A stretch of 64,000 nt of DNA. Origin: Sulfuriroseicoccus oceanibius (GTDB taxonomy: Bacteria > Verrucomicrobiota > Verrucomicrobiia > Verrucomicrobiales > SLCJ01). Shown here piece after piece: positions 8,014 through 18,769 of this stretch. Numbering within the stretch: the stretch's first letter is position 1; each line of letters starts with the position of its first letter. The stretch lies in the NCBI RefSeq assembly GCF_010681825.2, contig NZ_CP066776.1, positions 248,001 through 312,000 of the forward strand. The letters run 5' to 3'. The notes under the pieces are model-generated. The model was not told the DNA's origin, searched no databases, and saw nothing but the letters and a program-made list of their open reading frames with translations. A program made the position numbers and the translations under genes.

Positions 8014-8089
8014 TGGCGACCCGTACGGGACTCGAACCCGTGTTGCCGCCGTGAAAGGGCGGAGTCCTGGACCGCTAGACGAACGGGTC
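8014..8089 (-). tRNA. tRNA-Glu(UUC), copy 1
   Basis: The cloverleaf reads on the minus strand from GACCCGT (8089) to ACGGGTC plus discriminator G (8017), with CCA encoded (8014-8016). The anticodon stem is CCGCC/GGCGG with loop CTTTCAC, anticodon TTC. The T arm is ACGGG-TTCGAGT-CCCGT. The D arm is TCTAGCGGTCCAGGA. The gene is identical to copy 2 across the mature part. Confidence 0.97.
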
Positions 8090-8117
8090 GTTGATGTTCG
8101 TTGCGAAACGGTGCGGC

Positions 8118-8145
8118 ACTATATCCGCTTCCGAATCACGCGCAA
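8118..8145 (-). promoter_or_regulatory. Sigma70-type promoter of tRNA-Glu copy 1
   Basis: On the minus strand, -35 TTGCGC (8145-8140), a 16-nt spacer and -10 TATAGT (8123-8118) lie about 29 nt before the tRNA 5' end. The same hexamers and spacing are kept upstream of copy 2 while the spacer sequence has drifted, which supports function. Confidence 0.7.
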
Positions 8146-8275
8146 CACGTTTTTCTCAGCAATCGATCAATCGCGAATTCCCACCCGCTCACCTCGATCA
8201 GAAAACCGATACCACGCTCTGTTAAAAGCACTCAACCTAACACCGGAAGACACCCAGCTCTGATCAAACCCGGGC

Positions 8276-8303
8276 AAAAAAAATCCACCGGAAATCCGGT
8301 GGA
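8276..8303 (-). terminator. Intrinsic terminator of tRNA-Glu copy 2
   Basis: Same hairpin as copy 1 (TCCACCGG-ATTT-CCGGTGGA) followed by eight Ts on the minus strand, directly after the encoded CCA. Confidence 0.92.
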
Positions 8304-8306
8304 TAA

Positions 8307-8382
8307 TGGCGACCCGTACGGGACTCGAACCCGTGTTGCCGCCGTGAAAGGGCGGAGTCCTGGACCGCTAGACGAACGGGTC
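8307..8382 (-). tRNA. tRNA-Glu(UUC), copy 2
   Basis: Same sequence, anticodon (TTC) and encoded CCA (8307-8309) as copy 1; the offset between the two is exactly 293 bp. The duplicated unit includes the promoter, leader (CGTTTCGCAACGAACAT) and terminator, so each copy is a complete transcription unit. Confidence 0.97.
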
Positions 8383-8410
8383 GTTAATGTTCGTTGCGAA
8401 ACGGTCCGGC

Positions 8411-8438
8411 ACTATATTCGCTTCCGATTCGAGCGCAA
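8411..8438 (-). promoter_or_regulatory. Sigma70-type promoter of tRNA-Glu copy 2
   Basis: On the minus strand, -35 TTGCGC (8438-8433), a 16-nt spacer and -10 TATAGT (8416-8411). Both hexamers are identical to those of copy 1 although flanking bases differ. Confidence 0.7.
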
Positions 8439-8549
8439 GACCTTTTTGTATGAATTTCGAATAATACCAATCGAGCGGACAGATCGGCCAGCGACCCACT
8501 CCTCAATCGATGGATCTATGCGAACCACTCAGCTGATAAGACACAGCGC

Positions 8550-10166
8550 TCACGACCGGCGCAACCGCGTAGGATGACACTCGTTCTCGTCGCGCTCGGG
8601 ATAATCGAGCGTGTAGTGCAAGCCACGGCTTTCTTTGCGCTGTTGGGCCGAATCCACAATCAACGCCGCAGTCGTCACCAGGTTGCGCAGCTCGAGCAGG
8701 TCAGTCGTCACGGTGTGCCCCCAGTAGTACTCCTGCACCTCGGCAGCCAAATTCCGCAACCGCGTGGCCGCACGCTTGAGACGCTTGCCGGTACGCACAA
8801 TGCTCACGTAATCCCCCATGCAGCGGCGGATTTCATCCCAGTTGTGGTAAATCACCACCAACTCATCGAGCTCGACCGCGTCACCACTCTCCCATTCCGG
8901 GATCTCCACCTCAGTCCGCGCCACACCTTCGGCACGCGATTTCACAATATCATCGATCGCACGGTGCGAGACCACCACCCCCTCGAGCAATGAATTGCTC
9001 GCCAAACGGTTGGCACCGTGCAGCCCGGTATTGGCCACTTCGCCCACGGCGTACAAGCCCGGCAGCGACGAACGACCATTGATATCGGTTTCCACCCCAC
9101 CACAGCTGTAGTGCGCGGCAGGCACCACCGGCACCGGTTGCTTGGACATATCAATCCCAATGCTCTGGCAGGTCTCGAAGATCAAAGGAAAGCGCTCGGC
9201 CCAGAACTCGCGGCTCTTGGCCGTGCAATCCAAATACACACACGGCCCACCGGTGCGCTTGATCTCGCTGTCGATCGCACGCGCCACGATGTCACGCGGC
9301 GCCAGCGACCCGCGCTCGTCATACTTGTGCATGAACTCTTTACCGTCCTGCCCCACGAGCACCGCACCTTCACCGCGCACCGCCTCCGAAATCAAAAACG
9401 ACTTCACCTCGTGGTGGTAAAGACAGGTCGGGTGGAACTGCATGAACTCCATGTTGGCAATCGTTGCCCCCGCACGCCACGCCATCGCCACCCCGTCACC
9501 GGTCGCTGTGTCCGGGTTCGTCGTATAAAGATAGACCTTGCCGCAGCCGCCGGTGCAAAGGATCACATTCTGGCAGCGCATCGTCTTCACCTCACCGCTG
9601 TCCTCGTCCAGCACGTAGAGCCCGACCACCTCATCGCGGGTGACAAAGCCCAGCTTGCCTGTGGTGATCAAATCGATCGCAAAATGATTCGGCAACACAT
9701 CGATGCGCTCGTCCGCGTTCACCGCAGCGAGCAACTTCTCGATCATCTCCTTGCCGGTCGAATCCCGGTGGTGCAACACACGGCGCTTGGTGTGCCCTCC
9801 TTCCCGCCCGAGGTCGTAACTCGAGTGACTCTCCTCAGCTTCCGCCGCTCCACTGAACTCGCCCGACTTATCAAACTCCACTCCCCACTCGATCAGCTCG
9901 TTGATCCGTGCCGGCCCTTCTTCCACCATCGTCCGCACCACCGCCTCGTCACACAAGCCAGCCCCCGCATTCAAGGTGTCGGCCACGTGCTCGTCGAACG
10001 AATCATCATCCCCCATTACGCAAGCAATCCCGCCCTGCGCCCAGGCTGTATTCGACAGCTCGGGCATCCGCTTGGTCAGCACCAGCACGCGGCCATGGTC
10101 CGCCGCCTTCAGCGCAGCACTCAATCCGGCAATCCCCGATCCGACGATCACAAAGTCGTAGTCCAT
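8550..10166 (-). CDS. nadB: L-aspartate oxidase
   Basis: A 538-residue FAD enzyme that oxidises L-aspartate to iminoaspartate in NAD synthesis. The N-terminal Rossmann motif is VIVGSGIAGLSAAL (6-19), followed by TKRMPELSNTAWAQGGIACV. Characteristic blocks are SSYDLGREGGHTKRRVLHH, MEFMQFHPTCLYH, LISEAVRGEGAVLV, RDIVARAID, PVVPAAHYSCGGVETD and GLHGANRLASNSLLEGVV. The last 120 residues form the helical C-terminal domain. It resembles SdhA, but the NadB-specific blocks and lack of a covalent-FAD His context separate them. No nadA or nadC is adjacent. Confidence 0.96.
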   Translation of the reverse strand: MDYDFVIVGSGIAGLSAALKAADHGRVLVLTKRMPELSNTAWAQGGIACVMGDDDSFDEHVADTLNAGAGLCDEAVVRTMVEEGPARINELIEWGVEFDKSGEFSGAAEAEESHSSYDLGREGGHTKRRVLHHRDSTGKEMIEKLLAAVNADERIDVLPNHFAIDLITTGKLGFVTRDEVVGLYVLDEDSGEVKTMRCQNVILCTGGCGKVYLYTTNPDTATGDGVAMAWRAGATIANMEFMQFHPTCLYHHEVKSFLISEAVRGEGAVLVGQDGKEFMHKYDERGSLAPRDIVARAIDSEIKRTGGPCVYLDCTAKSREFWAERFPLIFETCQSIGIDMSKQPVPVVPAAHYSCGGVETDINGRSSLPGLYAVGEVANTGLHGANRLASNSLLEGVVVSHRAIDDIVKSRAEGVARTEVEIPEWESGDAVELDELVVIYHNWDEIRRCMGDYVSIVRTGKRLKRAATRLRNLAAEVQEYYWGHTVTTDLLELRNLVTTAALIVDSAQQRKESRGLHYTLDYPERDENECHPTRLRRS

Positions 10167-10305
10167 AAGTTTATTGGGTCAATTGCGTGACCCTACACAC
10201 GCTTCCCCCCTTCGTCAGCTGATAATCCGCACAGCCCCACTCCCCAGAGACACCGACACAAATGCAAGAAAGATTGCACACACTCACGAAGTAGACTCCC
10301 GCTCT

Positions 10306-12420
10306 ATGCATCGGTTCTTCCTCCTCATCACCCTGATCCTCGGCACGCTCGCCCCATCATTCGCCAAGCCCACCACCAAAGTCGCCTGCGTCGGAGACTC
10401 GATCACCTTTGGAGCCACCATCGTCGATCGCGAGCGGCTCAGCTATCCGGCACAACTCGCCGCACGCCTTGGCAATGCCTACGAAGTACGCAACTTCGGC
10501 GTCAGCGCCAGAACCATACTCAGCAAAGGCGACCGCCCCTACATTGCCACCCAGCAATACCAAGCGGCCCTCCAGTGGAAACCGGACGCGGTAATCCTCA
10601 TGCTCGGCACCAACGACAGCAAACCACACAACTGGAAACACCGTGACGAGTTCCTCCACGACGCCACCTCTCTGATTGAAAGCTTCCAGCAGCTCCCCAG
10701 CTCACCGCGCGTCCTGGTTTGTGTTCCTCCGCCGGTCTTTAAAGAGGGAGTCATCCGCAACGCTCCGATCCGTGATCACATCCGCCCGGCCCTCCATCAA
10801 GCAGCAATCACCACCGGTGCCGAGATCATTGATTTCACGCCATTTCTCATCGAGCACGCCCGCCACTTCCCCGATGCCGTTCACCCCACAGCGCTCGGCG
10901 CGGAAGTTCTAGCACAGCGCCTCTCCATGATCCTCCGCACCCCGCGGGTACCGGTGCTTGGCTTCGAAGGACTCGGAGAGCGGCTCAAACAAGGGCACTT
11001 CCACGGCCACCCCATGGTTGAATTCGAAGCCGATGGCGTCCCCGCCCGAATCGTGCGCCCACGCCGTCCGGCCGCCGGTTATCCGTGGATCTGGCGTGCC
11101 CGCTTCTGGAACCATGAGCCGCAGTTCGACCGCGCCATGCTCGAGCTCGGGTGGCACATCGCCTACATCGACGTCAGCCACCTGTACGGATCGCAAAAGG
11201 CCATCGATCGATGGAACAAATTCCACAATTTGCTCACCAGCCAAGGGCTCTCCAACAAACCCATCATCGAAGCCATGAGCCGCGGCGGGTTGATCGCCCA
11301 CAACTGGGCCGCCGCCAACCCGACAAAGGTCGCCGGCATCTACGCCGACAACCCGGTGATGGACATCAAGAGCTGGCCCCTCGGCATGCCGGGCGCCGGA
11401 TCGCCCAAGGACATTCCCCGCCTGATCGATGCCTATAACTTCACGTCAAAAGAGGACGCTCTCGCCTGGAACCAGAACCCCGTCGATCAGATCCACACCT
11501 TGGCATCCGCCCGCGTCCCAGCATTCTACGTCGTAGGATCACAAGACAAGGTCGTCCCGACCGCAGCCAACGCGGAGCGCGCCATCAGCGCCTACCTGCA
11601 GGCTGGGGCGCCCGTTGAAGTCATCCGCAAACCACAAGCCGGCCACCATCCACACTCGTTGGTAGACCCCACGCCACTCGTACATTGGGCTCTGCGCTGT
11701 GCCGGCACCCCGATGAACCCGGCAGCCGCCCCAACCCCTGGCGCTGAGTTCCGCGGACGATCCGCCGGCTGGGGCAGTGGCACCTGGTGGGATCAGTTCG
11801 AGCGCATCAACCAACTCAGCTCCCAACATCAGGATCTCGAACTCGTCTTCCTCGGCGACTCCATCACACAGTCGTGGACCGGCTCACACCACCGCCTCGC
11901 CACCGCCGACGGAAATCGCGCCATCGACCGCACCTTCGGCAAACACTGGAAAACCGCATCGTTCGGCATCTCCGGCGACCGCACCGAGCACCTGCTCTAC
12001 AGGGTTCAGCACGGCAACTTCGACCACATCAGCCCCAAAGTCATCGTCCTCACCATCGGTGTAAATAACCTCAACATAGGAAAACACACACCCGCTCAAG
12101 TCGCCGACGGCATCAAAGCCACCGTCAACGCACTCCGGACCAAGTGCCCAAGATCCCACATCCTCGTCCTCGGTCCGCTCCCATCAGGCCGTGCCCCAGA
12201 CGCCCCTCGACGCACCGACATCCGGACAATCCATCACATGATCGCACCACTCGGCGCGCATCCCCAAGTCACCTACAAGAACATCAGCAACACCTTCATC
12301 CTCGCCGACGGCACACTGAACCCAGAACTCTTCACCAGTGACTTCATCCACCTCAAGCCCGCCGGCTACGACGCCTGGGCCAAAGCCATCAAAGACGACA
12401 TCCAGCGCCTGATGCGGTAA
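10306..12420 (+). CDS. Secreted three-domain hydrolase: SGNH - alpha/beta hydrolase - SGNH
   Basis: A 704-residue protein with a signal peptide (1-20, ...LAPSFA). Domain 1 (about 22-210) is an SGNH esterase: GDSIT (30-34), GTND near 101 and DAVHP near 189. Domain 2 (about 215-475) looks like an alpha/beta hydrolase: nucleophile elbow EAMSRGG near 323, SQDKVVPTAANAERA, and a His in AGHHPHS near 445. Domain 3 (about 505-704) is a second SGNH esterase: FLGDSITQSW near 516, TIGVNNLNIG and DFIHLKPAGYDAW. It is probably a periplasmic or secreted deacetylase/esterase for acylated polysaccharides; the substrate is inferred only. The ATG at 10306 is chosen because it begins the signal peptide. It is divergent from nadB. 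Confidence 0.88.
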   Translation: MHRFFLLITLILGTLAPSFAKPTTKVACVGDSITFGATIVDRERLSYPAQLAARLGNAYEVRNFGVSARTILSKGDRPYIATQQYQAALQWKPDAVILMLGTNDSKPHNWKHRDEFLHDATSLIESFQQLPSSPRVLVCVPPPVFKEGVIRNAPIRDHIRPALHQAAITTGAEIIDFTPFLIEHARHFPDAVHPTALGAEVLAQRLSMILRTPRVPVLGFEGLGERLKQGHFHGHPMVEFEADGVPARIVRPRRPAAGYPWIWRARFWNHEPQFDRAMLELGWHIAYIDVSHLYGSQKAIDRWNKFHNLLTSQGLSNKPIIEAMSRGGLIAHNWAAANPTKVAGIYADNPVMDIKSWPLGMPGAGSPKDIPRLIDAYNFTSKEDALAWNQNPVDQIHTLASARVPAFYVVGSQDKVVPTAANAERAISAYLQAGAPVEVIRKPQAGHHPHSLVDPTPLVHWALRCAGTPMNPAAAPTPGAEFRGRSAGWGSGTWWDQFERINQLSSQHQDLELVFLGDSITQSWTGSHHRLATADGNRAIDRTFGKHWKTASFGISGDRTEHLLYRVQHGNFDHISPKVIVLTIGVNNLNIGKHTPAQVADGIKATVNALRTKCPRSHILVLGPLPSGRAPDAPRRTDIRTIHHMIAPLGAHPQVTYKNISNTFILADGTLNPELFTSDFIHLKPAGYDAWAKAIKDDIQRLMR

Positions 12421-12719
12421 ACCCAGCAACAAGACAGCCCCTCCGCACTCCATCTCCTGAAAGTAGATCGCAAACCAGCCCAGCTCGCAGCTCCGGCCCC
12501 AACAAAGCCCACCATCCCGTTTTCGTGGCTTTTTGTGCCTCTTCGTGGCCATCAAAACCGGCTCCGCCCCCAATCGAAGGCAGCGATCCTCGCCGCACTC
12601 CCAAACACATACTCCTTTGGGATCTTTGGGCCTTTGCGTGAGTCCCTCTCATCGCTCTCGATTACGATCAGGAAATCGATATCGATGAGGATCCACGGCA
12701 GACGCCGCGCACACCCACT
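12421..12719. other. Gene-free gap between convergent genes
   Basis: Contains degenerate phrases seen in other gaps (TCGCAAACCAGCCCAG, also near 52.7 kb; TTTGGGATCTTTGGGCC and TTTGCGTGAG, also at 23.35 and 25.06 kb). No open frame with coding character and no clear terminator hairpin were seen. Confidence 0.6.
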
Positions 12720-13955
12720 TTACCCCTCCAGCACCCGCCTCCCGACATGCGTGCCGCTGGCGAAACATCCCTGCAGCAAATACCCGCCGGTTGGCGCTTC
12801 CCAGTCGACCATCTCACCCGCCACGTAAACGCCCGGCAGCTTGCGTAACATCAGCGACTCATCCAACTCGCTCCACGCCACCCCGCCCGCCGAGGAAATC
12901 GCGTCCTCCAACGGCCGCGGCCGCCCGACCGGAATCCGGCACGCCTTCACCTCCCGAGCCAACTGCTCGACCGATCGCCATGGCCCGCGGTCCGGCAAAT
13001 GCTTGAGCAACGCACAGGTCGCCGCATCAAGCTTCCAGCGCCGACGCGCCTCCCGCACGTAGTTCTTTTTCACCGCGCCCATCTTCTCCACCAGATCTTC
13101 GACACTGAGGTCCGGTTTGAAATCAATGGTCAGCACTCGCTCGGCATCACCCATTCCCCGCAGTGCCGGGCCGAGCCGATAGATCGGACCGCCCTCCAAT
13201 CCATATCGCGTCAGCACGACTTCACCCCGTCGCTCCATCTCGCCGGCACGGAATACCGCGTTCTTAATAGGCAGCCCCTCGGCTTCCTCCACCACCGACT
13301 GAGGCCAATCCATCTCCCAGCCACAGTTCGCGGGTTCCAAATCGTTCACCTCAATCCCCAACTCACGCAAAACCGCGACCCAGCCGCCGGTCGATCCCGT
13401 CCTCGGCCACGATCCGCCACCCAGTGCCAACACCACACGGTCCGCAACCACTTCCAAGCCTTGCCCTTGATGCTCGAACCGCAAACGCCCAGCCCCATCC
13501 ATCCCCAGCCAGCGGTGACGCGTCGCAAACTCCACCCCCATCTCCCGCAACCGATCCAACCACCGACGCAACAACGGCGCCGCTTTGATCATCCCATTGA
13601 CCGGCACCGGAAACACCTTGCCGCTGCTCGCCACGAACGTCTCCACGCCTAGTCCCGCCGCCCACTGCCGCAGTGCTTCGTTGTCGAATCCACGCACCAG
13701 CGCATTCCAGCGCTCCCTCGGCAATCCGGGACCACTGTATTTTTCCAGAAAGCCATCCATCGGCTCACCATTGGTCAGATTGAGCCCACTCTTTCCCGCC
13801 ACCAGAAACTTCCGCCCCACCGACGGCATCGCATCATAGACCGTCACCCTCGCACCACCCGCCGCCGCCACCTCCGCAGCACGCAACCCGGCAGGCCCGC
13901 CACCAATCACGGCCACCGATAACGTAGACTGAACTGAGGGAAAATCCTGCGCCAT
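12720..13955 (-). CDS. NAD(P)/FAD-dependent flavoprotein (HI0933/TIGR03862 family)
   Basis: A 411-residue flavoprotein. The dinucleotide-binding motif VAVIGGGPAGLRAAE (14-28) is followed by the family signature MPSVGRKFLVAGKSGLNLTN, then ALGGGSWPRTGSTG. The C-terminal FAD-binding block is PGVYVAGEMVDWEAPTGGYL with LQGCFASG. These proteins (YhiN-like) are found widely, but the reaction is not established. Cytoplasmic. The gene is convergent with the triple-domain hydrolase and divergent from sdhC. Confidence 0.88.
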   Translation of the reverse strand: MAQDFPSVQSTLSVAVIGGGPAGLRAAEVAAAGGARVTVYDAMPSVGRKFLVAGKSGLNLTNGEPMDGFLEKYSGPGLPRERWNALVRGFDNEALRQWAAGLGVETFVASSGKVFPVPVNGMIKAAPLLRRWLDRLREMGVEFATRHRWLGMDGAGRLRFEHQGQGLEVVADRVVLALGGGSWPRTGSTGGWVAVLRELGIEVNDLEPANCGWEMDWPQSVVEEAEGLPIKNAVFRAGEMERRGEVVLTRYGLEGGPIYRLGPALRGMGDAERVLTIDFKPDLSVEDLVEKMGAVKKNYVREARRRWKLDAATCALLKHLPDRGPWRSVEQLAREVKACRIPVGRPRPLEDAISSAGGVAWSELDESLMLRKLPGVYVAGEMVDWEAPTGGYLLQGCFASGTHVGRRVLEG

Positions 13956-14326
13956 AACCCGCGCAGCCTAACCCACCCACCCCACCTCAGCAACACCCCG
14001 ACACCATGCGGATTTGCCTAACAGAAACCGAAATTCAGACAAGAGCTTATTGAGACTACGTCGCAGCAAACCCCTCGTCTGACTATCGTTCGACGCCCCG
14101 CATAAAACCAATAGCCACTGAAAAAACCGACCAAACATCGGGAATCGAACCGGCTCTTGTTGAGAATCGAAAAAGTCAGGTTTACCTCCGATTGTAGTCT
14201 TGCATCGCGTAAGGCGACACCCTAGGTATGTGGGTCCGTTCGGTCGCCCCGTCGCGTGGATCGTGACGGGCAACGAAACCGGCCCACTATTAGAACCCAA
14301 TCCTTCACCCAAAAAGACCAGCCTCG
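13956..14326. promoter_or_regulatory. Upstream region of the sdh operon
   Basis: A 371-nt gap between divergent genes. The best sigma70-like match on the plus strand is TTGCAT (14200-14205), a 17-nt spacer and TAGGTA (14223-14228), which would give a leader of about 90 nt before sdhC. No operator can be assigned. No ribosome-binding sequence of SD type precedes sdhC. Confidence 0.3.
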
Positions 14327-15040
14327 ATGAGCGCCTCTCTTTCTCCACTCGCCCAAGCCCAGCGCTTCTACGCATCATCCATCGGTAAGAAAATCGTTGT
14401 CGCCATCAGCGGCATCGTGTTCTTGCTCTTCCTTCCCGCTCACGCCATCGGCAACCTTTTGGTGTTCTCGGGTCAGGAAGCTCTGAATGAATACGCGCAC
14501 TTCCTGCAAACCGCCGGTCACGGTGCCATGATCTGGGTCTTCCGCCTCGGCCTTCTGACCGCCTTCATCGTGCACATCGTGTCAACGATCCACCTGACGC
14601 GCCAGAACCGCGCGGCCCGCAGTGATCGTTACGCGGTCAAGACGCCAATGCGCAGCACCGCTGCCAGCCGCACCATGATGGTTTCCGGTCTTACCATTCT
14701 GGCCTTCGTCGTCTACCACATCCTGCACTACACCGTGCGCAGCTTCCACGGCTTCGCCGACCTGCCGCTCGACCCACACGGCAACTTCGACGTCTACACC
14801 ATGGTGATCCTCGGCTTCCAAAACGTGGCCTCCACCATCTTCTACATCGTCGGCATCAGCCTGCTTTGCTTCCACCTTTCGCACGGTGTGGCTTCGGTCT
14901 TCCAGACCCTCGGCCTGCGCAGCGACCGCTCAAAGAACCTCTTCCAGATCGTTGGCAAAGCCTACGCCGTCATCATCTGGCTCGCCTTCGCCGTGGTGCC
15001 ACTCTCGATCCTGTTCGGATTCGTCACCCTCGACAAGTAA
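14327..15040 (+). CDS. sdhC: Succinate dehydrogenase cytochrome b subunit
   Basis: A 237-residue integral membrane protein with five predicted TM helices, the Bacillus-type (single-subunit, di-heme b) anchor for succinate dehydrogenase/fumarate reductase. Visible segments are YASSIGKKIVVAISGIVFLL, LPAHAIGNLLVFSG (heme His), AFIVHIVSTIHL, VYHILHYTVR and LSHGVASVFQTLGL, all with the expected heme-ligand histidines. It carries electrons from SdhB to the quinone pool. First gene of sdhC-sdhA-sufU-sdhB. Confidence 0.93.
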   Translation: MSASLSPLAQAQRFYASSIGKKIVVAISGIVFLLFLPAHAIGNLLVFSGQEALNEYAHFLQTAGHGAMIWVFRLGLLTAFIVHIVSTIHLTRQNRAARSDRYAVKTPMRSTAASRTMMVSGLTILAFVVYHILHYTVRSFHGFADLPLDPHGNFDVYTMVILGFQNVASTIFYIVGISLLCFHLSHGVASVFQTLGLRSDRSKNLFQIVGKAYAVIIWLAFAVVPLSILFGFVTLDK

Positions 15041-15088
15041 TCCGCTCCCACTCTCAACTCACGATCTTTAGCCCTCACATTGAATCCA

Positions 15089-17089
<2,001 letters not shown>

Positions 17090-17113
17090 GCCGATCAACC
17101 AGACCTCGTCGCC

Positions 17114-17560
17114 GTGGCCGTTCCCGCAGAAATCTTCGAAGCCGTTATTCTTCAACACCACAAGCACCCCGTGCATGAGGTGGAGGAGATCGGCTCCTGC
17201 GGCTGCGGCCAACAGATCACCAACCCGCTCTGCGGCGACGAAGTCACCATCATCATTCCCAAAGACCAGCCTGCCCACCAGACTCTCGATTCCCTTCAGT
17301 TCATCGGCAACGGATGTGCCATCAGCCGCGCGTCGGCCTCCATCCTCACCAATGAACTTCAGGGCAAGTCACCCGAGCAGGCACTCGCACAAATCGATCA
17401 ATTCCTCACCAGCCTTCAGTCGGCGGACGAGCCCACCAGTGACGAGATCACCGATCTCAACACGCTGCTCTCGGTCAAACGCTTCCCAGCCCGCACCGAA
17501 TGCGCCGCCATCGCCTGGCGCGCCGCCCGTCAATTGCTCACTCCGCTGACCCAAAACTGA
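17114..17560 (+). CDS. sufU: SufU/IscU-like Fe-S cluster scaffold
   Basis: A 148-residue NifU-N/SufU family protein. All three ligand cysteines are in context: [26 protein letters not shown] and [20 protein letters not shown]. SufU-type proteins accept sulfur from SufS and/or assemble clusters. The gene begins at GTG 17114, 24 nt after sdhA, and ends 49 nt before sdhB, so it is embedded in the succinate dehydrogenase operon. Its product may be made alongside the iron-sulfur subunit it helps mature (inference). An extra CGC motif near residue 29 is unusual. No sufB, sufC or sufS is nearby. Confidence 0.88.
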   Translation: MAVPAEIFEAVILQHHKHPVHEVEEIGSCGCGQQITNPLCGDEVTIIIPKDQPAHQTLDSLQFIGNGCAISRASASILTNELQGKSPEQALAQIDQFLTSLQSADEPTSDEITDLNTLLSVKRFPARTECAAIAWRAARQLLTPLTQN

Positions 17561-17609
17561 CCGAATCGATCGCACCCCCAACCTTCCCAATTCACCGCCC
17601 ATTACTGTC

Positions 17610-18368
<759 letters not shown>

Positions 18369-18394
18369 TCCCTCTCTCAGATCCTGAGACCTCA

Positions 18395-18434
18395 GATCCG
18401 CCCCGCCGCCACCCGCGGCCGGGCGGATTTTTTG
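18395..18434 (+). terminator. Intrinsic terminator of the sdh operon
   Basis: ATCCGCCC pairs with GGGCGGAT across a GC-rich loop, followed by seven Ts (18428-18434), 27 nt after the sdhB stop. Confidence 0.88.
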
Positions 18435-18769
18435 TGCCCACGTCCCACGCTGCTGAAATCAGCCCCACCGTAGAAGCTTTTAGTCATCCGCAGATGACAC
18501 CGATTCCGCAGATTGTTTCCATGGGTTGCACCGCGCACGAGCATCACTCCCCTCTTGGCAATCGCTCCAAAAACAACTCCGGCCCTCCAATTTCTTGCGC
18601 TTCGGGGTTCCCCTCCATGCATTCAGGTTCGTAGTGGATCACTGCATACCAAACAGGAACGGACACCTGTTCAAAATCCAAAGACTTCTTTTTTGATCGG
18701 TCTAAACAGAGTTTCAAAGTAGTATCCCTCTGTTTGACAACGGATCACCAACCCCGAGCTCGCCCCCCC
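18435..18769. other. Intergenic region upstream of the outer-membrane barrel gene
   Basis: A 335-nt gap. It includes one degenerate copy of the phrase ATCCGCAGATGACACCGATT (also at 37.3 kb). It then becomes AT-rich toward 18700 (TTCTTTTTTGATCGGTCTAAA), probably the promoter zone of the following operon. No clear -35/-10 pair with good spacing was found. Confidence 0.4.

Noticed and set aside
18734-18769. TTG start 12 codons upstream for the outer-membrane barrel
   Set aside because: The TTG is part of TTGACA, possibly a promoter element, and the extra residues do not improve the signal peptide; ATG 18770 is preferred.
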